This document shows, piece after piece, positions 26,239 through 32,555 of a DNA stretch of 64,000 nucleotides; position 1 is the stretch's first letter, and every line of letters begins with the position of its first letter. The notes beneath the pieces were generated by a model, which saw nothing but the letters and a program-made list of their open reading frames with translations, had not been told where the DNA came from and did no database searches. The stretch lies in contig JADJWF010000011.1 in the NCBI GenBank assembly GCA_016716505.1, positions 558,001-622,000 on the forward strand, given 5' to 3'. The position numbers and the translations under genes are program-made. The DNA is from Verrucomicrobiota bacterium (GTDB lineage Bacteria; Verrucomicrobiota; Verrucomicrobiia; Limisphaerales; J093).

Positions 26239-27741
26239 TCAGCCGTTGCCCCCCGGCGACGAGTCTCCTCGACCCGGTTTCAGGGCCGGCGGTCCCGCTT
26301 CCCCCCGCTGGAGGCGGCCACGAATCAGGCCCAGGTAGATGGCGGCGCCCACTGTGATCGCCACTCCGGTCGAAAGCGCCGGCAGATGCCGCGTGCGAAT
26401 GCCGGGGATTTCCGTGGGGGGTACGGTGAGCGCCGCGACCACCCCGAGCACCCAGACCAAGGCGGCCGCCGCGAGCACCCCCCGAAAGCGGCCGAGCGAA
26501 AAAGTGCCCCGATCGCCACCCGTGGCCGGTGGGGCGCGCAGCGCGGCAACCAGGATCCCGGCGTAGCCCAAATACCCCGCCACCGCGGAAATCTGCGTGA
26601 TCACTTCCAGCGTGGGCAGCACCACGATCACCACCGATGACGCCGCCCACAGCAGCAGGATGGCGTTGCGCGGTGTCCGCGCGCCCGGCGCCACGTACGC
26701 CAGCCAGCCCGAGGCCGGCAGCATCCGGTCCCGGCCCAGGGCGAACAGCAGCCGGCTGGTGGCGGCCATGCTGGCCAGCGCGCAGGCGAAGATGGAAACC
26801 CCCACCACCACGAGGACCACAGTGGTCCACGCCGGCCCCAAGGTTCGGTGCAAGAGCCAGAGCCACGGATTGTCCGCTGCCTGCGCCGCCGGCAAATCCC
26901 GCAGGCAGCCGACCGCCCCGGCCAGCAGCAGGAACCCGGCGATCCCGGCGCCCAGCAGCGACAACAGCATCGCTCGCGGCACGATCCGCCGCGGCTGGCG
27001 GGTTTCCTCGGCAAGGTCGGCGGCCGCCTCGAAACCGGTCAGACACCATGCCCCCAAGAGCAGCGACAGCGCCCAGGCTCCCAATCCGGCCGGATGGCCG
27101 GTGGCGGCGTTCCGGCTGTCCACCAGCAGCGCGGGCGAGCCGTCGCGCAGCAGGGCAAAGGCAATCAGGACCAGACTCAGCGCGGCGACCCCGACCAGTT
27201 CCGTCCACACACCGGCGTTGTTCACCAGGGCGGCGAATCGGATGCCCCGGAGTTGCACCAGCGTGACTACGGCGATCACCGCCAACGACAGGGCCGTGAA
27301 CGCGCGCGGTTCAGCCCACGTTCCGCCCAGCCAGCTCCCCAGTTGCGCCGCCAGCGTGGCGCAGACACCGGGAAAACCGGTCACGAACTGGAGCGTCAGC
27401 AGCCAGCCCACCGTGAACCCGTAGTGGGGGTTCACCAGCCGGCTGGACCACTGGTAGCCGTAGCCCGAGAGCGGAATGCGCGTGGAAAGCTCCGCGAGCA
27501 CCAGCACCAGGAGGAACTGCCCGCCCAGCACCGCCAGCCACGACCAGACCACCGCGCCGCCCACCTGCCGCAGGCCGTGGCCGAAGTTGGCGAACACGCC
27601 GGTGAACACCGAGATCAGCGAGAAGGCGACCGCGAAGCTCGAAAACGCGCCGAGGCTCCGCCGCAGTTGCGGGGTGTAGCCGAAGGCGCGCAGGTCGTCG
27701 GCGTCGTCCGGGAGGGATGGCGCGTTTGCCGGCGGAATCAT
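26239..27741 (-). CDS. APC-superfamily amino acid/polyamine permease
   Basis: A 500-residue integral membrane protein with about twelve hydrophobic segments. The N-terminal motif FGYTPQLRRSLGAFSSFAVAFSLISV is typical of APC permeases of the amino acid/choline type, with the glycine-rich helix 1 break, and SGYGYQWSSRLVNPHYGFTVGW fits the conserved loop before helix 3. It imports an amino acid, choline or polyamine; the substrate is not identifiable. The ATG lies 2 bases after the stop of the G1P-dehydrogenase-like gene, so the two are co-transcribed. An extended frame up to 27900 is rejected as it runs into that upstream gene. Confidence 0.9.
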   Translation of the reverse strand: MIPPANAPSLPDDADDLRAFGYTPQLRRSLGAFSSFAVAFSLISVFTGVFANFGHGLRQVGGAVVWSWLAVLGGQFLLVLVLAELSTRIPLSGYGYQWSSRLVNPHYGFTVGWLLTLQFVTGFPGVCATLAAQLGSWLGGTWAEPRAFTALSLAVIAVVTLVQLRGIRFAALVNNAGVWTELVGVAALSLVLIAFALLRDGSPALLVDSRNAATGHPAGLGAWALSLLLGAWCLTGFEAAADLAEETRQPRRIVPRAMLLSLLGAGIAGFLLLAGAVGCLRDLPAAQAADNPWLWLLHRTLGPAWTTVVLVVVGVSIFACALASMAATSRLLFALGRDRMLPASGWLAYVAPGARTPRNAILLLWAASSVVIVVLPTLEVITQISAVAGYLGYAGILVAALRAPPATGGDRGTFSLGRFRGVLAAAALVWVLGVVAALTVPPTEIPGIRTRHLPALSTGVAITVGAAIYLGLIRGRLQRGEAGPPALKPGRGDSSPGGNG

Positions 27742-27743
27742 GG

Positions 27744-28796
27744 TCAACCCGGCCACGGTCCGTAGAGGGCGGTGATTCGTTCGCGCAAATCCGCCACGAA
27801 GGCAGGCGTGATCTCCGCCTCGTGAGCGATCCCATACCACAGCCCGGCGTCCTGCACGAAGCGGCGCAGATTCACCAGCGCGTGCTCGACCTGCGCCCAC
27901 GTCAGCCCCATCGCCTCGGGCCGGATGTCCACGCCCACGCGGTGAATGGCCGAGAGCATCTCTTCCGCGCGATCCCGATGAAGCAGCGAGCCGACCACGA
28001 TCCCCAGGCAGACGGGCTGGCCGTGGATGAACTTCTTCCCGGTGAAATACTCGAGCGCGTAAAAGACGAAGTGGTCCACGCCCTCGATGTGGCGCGGATT
28101 CCAGCCGGCGTTGTGAAACGACGCCCCCGCCCAGCGCATCGCCGTCATCAGGGCGCGGATGCCGGTCTCATTGACCGCGTGAATGTCGTCCAGGTGCGGC
28201 CACAGGCCGTCGAGCACGGCGCGGGCCCCGGCCACGAGGCGTTCGTCGTAAGGCCATTTGGGCTCCGTGCGGCCGCGGTCCCGCGCCAGCCGCCAATCGG
28301 CGTGCGCGGTGTGGAAGCAGAAGACCTCACAGATGCCGCTGCGGTTCAACGCCGGCGGGGCGCTCTGAATCACGTCGAAGTCCACATACACGGCCTCCGG
28401 CACGGCCCAGCCGACGTACCGCACCAGCCCGCCGTAACGCAGTCCGGCCCGATGACCGAACGGGGCGTCCACGGTCATGGCCGTGGGGATCTGGAACAAC
28501 GGCACCCGCCGCGACCATGCGACGAACTTGGCCACGTCCAGGGCCTGCCCGCCGCCGAGTCCGACCACCGAGCCGCTGGGAGGGATCGTGGCCAACTCGC
28601 GGCTCAGTTCGTCGCCATCAATCGTGTGGACCAGGTAGGGCGTCACCTCGCCGCGGAAATGCGCCGCGAACTTGGTCCACAAGTCCGGCATCGTGACGAC
28701 GAGGATGGGCCGGTGAGCAAAGTGGGGGATTTCGGCGAGCAGGTTCCGACCGAAGACGGTGGTGAACTCGTGTCCGGTCGCGAACAGACTGGGCAT
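27744..28796 (-). CDS. sn-glycerol-1-phosphate dehydrogenase-like (AraM/EgsA-type) enzyme
   Basis: A 350-residue enzyme of the metal-dependent dehydrogenase superfamily. The NAD site VVGLGGGQALDVAKFVAW is at about 77-94, with PTAMTVDAPFGHRAGLR after it. The metal-ligand region SGICEVFCFHTAHADWRLA corresponds to the family SGFGDxxxxxxAxADWxLA motif, but the usual Asp is Glu157 here. His ligands are retained in EGVDHFVFYALE and FIHGQPVCLG. It forms an operon with the permease (2-base gap). The nearest characterised relatives make sn-glycerol-1-phosphate, but the changed ligand and permease context argue for another small substrate. Confidence 0.82.
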   Translation of the reverse strand: MPSLFATGHEFTTVFGRNLLAEIPHFAHRPILVVTMPDLWTKFAAHFRGEVTPYLVHTIDGDELSRELATIPPSGSVVGLGGGQALDVAKFVAWSRRVPLFQIPTAMTVDAPFGHRAGLRYGGLVRYVGWAVPEAVYVDFDVIQSAPPALNRSGICEVFCFHTAHADWRLARDRGRTEPKWPYDERLVAGARAVLDGLWPHLDDIHAVNETGIRALMTAMRWAGASFHNAGWNPRHIEGVDHFVFYALEYFTGKKFIHGQPVCLGIVVGSLLHRDRAEEMLSAIHRVGVDIRPEAMGLTWAQVEHALVNLRRFVQDAGLWYGIAHEAEITPAFVADLRERITALYGPWPG

Positions 28797-28869
28797 GGCA
28801 GATGGCGGTTGCACCCGGCCAGTTTTCCAACCGGTCTTTGCAGTGTCGAGCGTCGGCCTGCTTCCCCGA

Positions 28870-29600
28870 TCGAGTCCGGACGCCGGGGACATCGTGACCC
28901 CCAGGGTGGGGTAGAAGAGACGCCAAGGGGATAGGGTGGAGCAAGACGATCTCCGGCGAGATTTGCTGCGCCGGCGCCTCGTGGTTATCGCGGGCCAGGA
29001 GGTCCAGTGGACGGTGATCGCGGCGGGAGCCGTTCTTGCGGGCGACATTGTCCCAGAGCGGGTAGGTGGTGATCTTGGCCCAGAAGTCGGCGCGGCTGGT
29101 GAAAGCTGGGGCTTCGAAGAATTCGGTTTCGATGGTGGCGTGAACGCTCTCCACGTCGGCGTTGGCGTTGGGACAACTGGGCGGGTTGAAGCGCTGCTTG
29201 GCCCCGTCGCGTTGTTCGATGGTGAGAGGGAAGCCCTCGGGTTGGTAGTGCACGGTGTCGCCGTCGCATTCGGCGCCCAGGTCGGTGGTGATCTGGACTT
29301 GGGTGGTGTCAATCCCGTGCCGGCGCAGATGTTGGAGCAAGCGTTCCACGGCGAAGGTGGCGTCGGTCCTGGAGAGTTCCTGGCTGTCGGCCAACAACTG
29401 GGCGCCCCAGGAGAACTCGCGGATCGTGTATGGGAAGCGGGGCGGCCTGCGGCTTTGCCTCTGGGGCCAATCGAGGGGCAAGTCGGTGAGATATTTCACG
29501 TCCATCGGGAAGCGGGGGAATGGGGCATAGGCGGCTTTGACGGCGCGCATCACTTTCGCGCGGTGACTTCCAGGGCAACGAACGGTGTCCAAGAGGGTTT
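28870..29600 (-). pseudogene. Remnant of an IS481-like transposase (DDE integrase core)
   Basis: A truncated integrase-core fragment. Recognisable segments are MDVKYLTDLP at the start, ITTDLGAECDGDTVHY (matching the TDNGxEFxG motif with the second catalytic Asp) and NANADVESVHATIETEFFE (third catalytic Glu region). The usual N-terminal helix-turn-helix part is absent before about 29600. The C-terminal tail (ending near GGHDVPG) is shared between two frames, so at least one frameshift is present. This is a dead insertion sequence. It ends about 70 bases upstream of the dehydrogenase start at 28796, and no intact inverted repeats are visible. Confidence 0.75.
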
Positions 29601-29613
29601 GTCACCCGGGGTT

Positions 29614-30054
29614 CTACCCGGCCGACATCCCCACTGTGCGATTGGTCTGCCCTTCCCGGTTATGCTGCTCATGGCACGATGCAGAGATCGCTTCCAGATG
29701 GCGATGGTCCGTGCCGCAACAACCTCCGAGCACGTTCAGCCCCTTCAGCCGTTCCCGCAGCACACGGTATTCCTGCGCCAGTTCAACGGGGTTGCCAATG
29801 TCGAGGTCGGCCGGGGCGTCGAGTTCGGCGTGGCTGCGTTTGGAGGCATCGGCGCGCAGGCCGCGAATGCGATTGTGCCACGCGCCGCCCTCGCGCAGCT
29901 CGCCAGCGAAATGGGATGGGTGCCCGCAGTTGATCATGTAGTGGGCGGGACACGCCGCGGTCTCGGCGTCCGTCTGCGTGATGCCGCCGACGAGAGTCTT
30001 GCCTGACGGCAAGCGCCCGTCCGTCTCGACGGTGAACGAGATGGTCATAGGCAT
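29614..30054 (-). pseudogene. C-terminal remnant of a homocysteine S-methyltransferase
   Basis: About 146 residues corresponding to the C-terminal half of a roughly 300-residue homocysteine methyltransferase (MmuM/YagD type). The zinc-ligand signature GGCCGTDHRHLEAI is intact near the end, and PAHYMINCGHPSHF carries the other conserved Cys region. The start of the frame (TISFTVETDGRLPSGKTL) matches mid-protein sequence of the family, so the N-terminal substrate-binding half, including part of the barrel, is missing. Loss of the N-terminal half makes it almost certainly inactive. It lies next to the transposase remnant, suggesting the truncation came with that insertion. Confidence 0.8.
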
Positions 30055-30108
30055 GGCCGCCGCGCGACGCCGGCCCGCTGGTGTGCAAAGGCGAGCGGGA
30101 ACTCGTCC

Positions 30109-30168
30109 TCAATCGCCCAGAGTTCTTCGCGGATGCGGATGCGGCGGCTTTTTCAACTTCGCTTTCAT
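30109..30168 (-). other. Short reading frame coupled to the HEPN gene, possibly a broken small gene
   Basis: A 19-codon frame (MKAKLKKPPHPHPRRTLGD) whose ATG overlaps the HEPN stop as ATGA. Shifting frame after about codon 13 continues with EELWAIEDEFPLAFAHQRAG before meeting other sequence. That pattern resembles short verrucomicrobial proteins beginning with IREELWAIxDE. So this may be a frameshifted third gene of the MNT-HEPN unit. Evidence is thin. Confidence 0.3.
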
Positions 30169-30578
30169 GGTCGCGCGTCCGCTGGGAGCAGTTTCAGCAC
30201 GAAATCGTAAATGGCTTGGGCGTGCTGCGGGGCTTCGTCGAATTCTTCGCGGGTGGGATAGGTTTCAGACAAATCGTCCGGGTAACGAAATTCCCATGCG
30301 TAGGGTGTGAGTGCCGCCGCCATGTCCATCAGTTCGTTGAAACGCGGTTCACGCGCGATGGCTTCGAGCGTCAGCTTGCGGATGTCGTGAGTCTTCTCCG
30401 GGGTGATCCCGCAATGAACCAGAAAGGCTTTGACGGATTTTTCCGCCGCCTGCTGGCAATGATAAATGGCGGTGTCGAGCGGGGCATTTTCCGCCGCACC
30501 GAGGAGTTTGGCGGAGCGCAAGTCGCTTGCTGCTTTGGTCAGCCAGGAACGCAGCAATTCCTTGCGCGTGTCACCCAT
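30165..30578 (-). CDS. HEPN domain-containing protein
   Basis: A 137-residue all-helical HEPN protein. Conserved features are LRSWLTKAASDLRSAKLL at the start (KAxxDLxxA), CQQAAEKSVKAFLVHCG, KTHDIRKLT and the C-terminal FRYPDD motif. The R-x4-6-H ribonuclease motif of toxic HEPN proteins is not obvious; the RYP form is typical of HEPN partners of minimal nucleotidyltransferases. The ATG overlaps the 3' end of the MNT gene by 8 bases, so the two make one operon, the standard MNT-HEPN two-gene unit found on mobile or accessory loci. Confidence 0.9.
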   Translation of the reverse strand: MGDTRKELLRSWLTKAASDLRSAKLLGAAENAPLDTAIYHCQQAAEKSVKAFLVHCGITPEKTHDIRKLTLEAIAREPRFNELMDMAAALTPYAWEFRYPDDLSETYPTREEFDEAPQHAQAIYDFVLKLLPADARP

Positions 30579-30891
30579 ACACCTTGCGCCCTTTTTGCAA
30601 CACCTCGTGGGTCAGGCTTCCCCGCACTTCGCGAACGCGATTGACCTCGCGCCGTGTTCGCACCAGCACGTCGGCGGAAATGGGCAGCCGTCCCAGGCAA
30701 CGCTGGGCGCGTTGGTCGCGCCGGATGGGACGCTCGTCGCTTTGCGGCACGATGACAAACAAATCAATATCGCTGTCGGTGTCGGGCGTGCCCCAAGCGT
30801 GTGAGCCGAATAACCAGATTTGCTCCGGCTGAAATTCCGCCACGAGTCGTTCTGTGGCGGTTTCAAGCAGGCTCTTATCCAGCGTTTTCAT
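30571..30891 (-). CDS. Minimal nucleotidyltransferase (MNT) of a MNT-HEPN pair
   Basis: A 106-residue nucleotidyltransferase of the polymerase-beta superfamily. The catalytic signature GSx10DxD is fully present as GSHAWGTPDTDSDIDLFVI. A conserved Leu/Ile-rich strand ISADVLVRT follows, with a probable third carboxylate in that segment. MNT proteins of this type act as antitoxins by AMPylating their HEPN partners. It precedes and overlaps the HEPN gene. This pair sits within a decayed region next to insertion-sequence remnants, as expected for an accessory toxin-antitoxin locus. Confidence 0.9.
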   Translation of the reverse strand: MKTLDKSLLETATERLVAEFQPEQIWLFGSHAWGTPDTDSDIDLFVIVPQSDERPIRRDQRAQRCLGRLPISADVLVRTRREVNRVREVRGSLTHEVLQKGRKVYG

Positions 30892-30956
30892 GGTTTCTTT
30901 CTAGCACAGTCCGGTGGCGAATGAAGGCTTCGGCTGAAAGTGTCTGGCGGGCCGCT

Positions 30957-31006
30957 CTGCCCTCACCCGGCCTGCGGCCACCCTCTCCCATCCGATGGGC
31001 GAGGGA
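30957..31006. repeat. Palindromic REP-like intergenic element
   Basis: About 50 bases with two nested palindromes: GGCC-TGC-GGCC, then CTC(T)CCCATC-CGATGGGCGAG with one mismatch. The CCCTCACCC...CCCTCTCCC organisation resembles short interspersed repeats found in many high-GC genomes. It lies between the MNT gene and the thiC remnant. Confidence 0.55.
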
Positions 31007-31241
31007 AGGACAAGCGAGTCGCCCGCGCTACCCTTTCACGTAAACCTCGTTTCCCTTCTCGGTGAACTCGCCCGCTTTCTGCTCCATCCCGGCTTGGATT
31101 GCCTTTTCCTCGGCGAGACCCTGCTCTGCCGCGAACTACCTGACATCTTCCGTGATTATCATCGAGCAGAAGTGCGGGCCGCACATGGAGCAGAAGTGCG
31201 CGGTCTTTGCGCCTTCCTGCGGGAGGGTTTCGTCGTGGAAT

Positions 31242-31324
31242 TGACTCGAACGCCCGCCCGGCGTTCTCGCCCCCGGGCTTTCGCTCCGCAAAAGTCTTCT
31301 CGGGCCGTTCCCACGGCCCTCGAA
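31242..31324. repeat. Structured insertion element, copy A
   Basis: An 83-base insert in the thiC remnant with three hairpins in a row: GAACGCC/GGCGTTC (31248-31254 with 31260-31266), GCCC/GGGC (31269-31272 with 31275-31278), and GGGCCGT/ACGGCCC (31302-31308 with 31313-31319). A TTTCGCTCC...AAAAGTCTT spacer separates the second and third. Copy B nearby has the same plan. The insert splits a codon pair corresponding to Glu-Phe of ThiC. Confidence 0.8.
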
Positions 31325-31378
31325 TCACGCGCGGTGACCGGGGCGAGGCTGAGGCTGAATGGATCTTCCCAGCGGAAT

Positions 31379-31460
31379 GGGCTCGGCTGCGCCCGCAGCC
31401 TCGGCCTTCCGGCCTTTCGCTCCACGAAAATCCTTTTCGCCGCTTCCCAAGCGGCTCGAA
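31379..31460. repeat. Structured insertion element, copy B
   Basis: An 82-base insert with the same three-hairpin plan as copy A but different stem bases: GGCTGCG/CGCAGCC (31385-31391 with 31394-31400), GGCC/GGCC (31403-31406 with 31411-31414) and GCCGCTT/AAGCGGC (31439-31445 with 31449-31455). The unpaired core TTTCGCTCC...AAAATCCTT is shared with copy A. Stems differ yet remain complementary, so structure is conserved rather than sequence. It too splits a Glu-Phe codon pair of the thiC remnant. Confidence 0.8.
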
Positions 31461-31623
31461 TCGAAGCACGCCTTGCTCAACGCGTTGTCGCGGTATTGCG
31501 CACCCGGATGTCCCTTCGCCAAATCCGCCGCGTGGGCCGCAATTTTGTAGGCGATGACGCCGTCTTTCACGTCTTTCTCGTTCGGGAGGCCGAGGTGTTC
31601 CTTGGGCGTGACGTGGCAAAGCA

Positions 31624-31649
31624 TCCATCTTCGCTGAAGCTTCGGCGGA
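31624..31649. repeat. Palindromic segment at the thiC-remnant deletion junction
   Basis: About 26 bases (minus strand TCCGCCGAAGCTTCAGC, then GAAGATGGA) forming an imperfect inverted repeat around AAGCTT. It occupies the position where about 55 thiC codons are missing. The sequence resembles a short hairpin repeat of the TCCGCCGAAGCTTTAGCGAAGG type that I recall as widespread; this is a recollection, not a search. Confidence 0.4.
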
Positions 31650-31991
31650 CGAGTCGCGCAGCCGGTGGCCCGTGCGGCTCGCACCCTTCGTTCATGACTT
31701 GCAGGCCGGTGGTCCACGCGCGCGCCGGGTGAGTTCGCCCTGCACCTGGAGTTCGCCGAATTGCGCCTGGTCGTTGGGGTCGGCCATCGAGCCGGGGCGC
31801 AGGCCGTCGCGCTGATGCTGAGGTTCACGCCGGTCGTTCCACCACCTTGCCCCCCTCCCAGACAACCAAGGGGAGGCCAACGGCGCGGTGCTGAGTTCTA
31901 ACACTGCGCGCGGCACGCCGTAGTGCACGCTCGGCGCGAGCTACGAATGGGGGGACTTTGCGCGGCTTGCGGGTTGCATGTCCGTTCTTCT

Positions 31992-32552
31992 TCATACGCC
32001 GGTTAACTTTCGCACAAATTCAATATCATGCTCACCGGAAATCGCCAACCGTTTGACAGGCAGACTGCGGCTGTCCCAAGCAGCCCAGCGTGTCGCCAGG
32101 TGCAGATAATCGTCGAGCAGATGCACGAGACTGCGTTTGAAGCGCCGCCGAATGTCCACCGCAGGAACGTGATGCCCGCCCTGTCTCACGCGCTGCCGCA
32201 CGCGGGCAATGGCTTGCACAGGACTGGAGAGCCAGAGGTAATGCAGTTCGATCTCGTAACCGAGCTGGCGCGCGCGGCGGAACAGCCGGATGTAGGTCTT
32301 GCCGCTCAAAGTGCTCTCCAACGCAAACGTCTCCCGGCGACGCATGAACTCGTCCACTTGCGTGAGCAGCAACCGTGCGGCCTGAATCGCCCCGGCGCTG
32401 GGCTTGAGCGGAGAAAGCCCGCGTGCGATCTCATCGGCATTGAGGAAGCGCAGGCACTTCACTTCCTTGGGCAAAAACTCTTTTGCAAACGTGGTTTTGC
32501 CCGCGCCGTTGCAGCCGGCGATCAGGAAGATTGTTGGAGGCTGTGCAGGCAT
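31992..32552 (-). CDS. Zeta-toxin-like P-loop kinase
   Basis: A 186-residue P-loop kinase. Walker A is IAGCNGAGKTTFAKEF (residues 11-26). LRFLNADEIARGLSPLKP carries the conserved NADxIA substrate motif, and RRRETFALESTLSGKTYIR matches the ETTLSG motif of zeta toxins and related UDP-sugar or nucleoside kinases. No antitoxin-like small gene is adjacent, so it may be a solitary zeta-like kinase of unknown target. It sits 3 bases after the thiC stop, between the intact thiC and the degraded second thiC copy, as if inserted with a partial duplication. Confidence 0.85.
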   Translation of the reverse strand: MPAQPPTIFLIAGCNGAGKTTFAKEFLPKEVKCLRFLNADEIARGLSPLKPSAGAIQAARLLLTQVDEFMRRRETFALESTLSGKTYIRLFRRARQLGYEIELHYLWLSSPVQAIARVRQRVRQGGHHVPAVDIRRRFKRSLVHLLDDYLHLATRWAAWDSRSLPVKRLAISGEHDIEFVRKLTGV

Positions 32553-32555
32553 GGA

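Larger units (their letters stand above)
31028..31820 (-). pseudogene. Degraded 3' copy of thiC, interrupted by small repeats
   Basis: A second copy of the C-terminal part of thiC, about 0.7 kb from the intact gene. Recognisable pieces, in order, are GLRPGSMADPNDQAQFGELQ, then MLCHVTPKEHLGLPNEKDVK, DGVIAYKIAAHAADLAKGHP and GAQYRDNALSKA, then WEDPFSLSLAPVTAR, and the Fe-S cysteine region, ending EVYVKG at 31028. About 55 codons before MLCHVTP are lost and replaced by a short palindromic segment. Two structured inserts of 82-83 bases break the frame. The divergence from the intact copy indicates it is old, or that it came from a different thiC. Confidence 0.9.

Noticed and set aside
31028..31820. 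A second functional thiC
   Set aside because: Deletion of about 55 codons and two frame-breaking inserts exclude a working protein.
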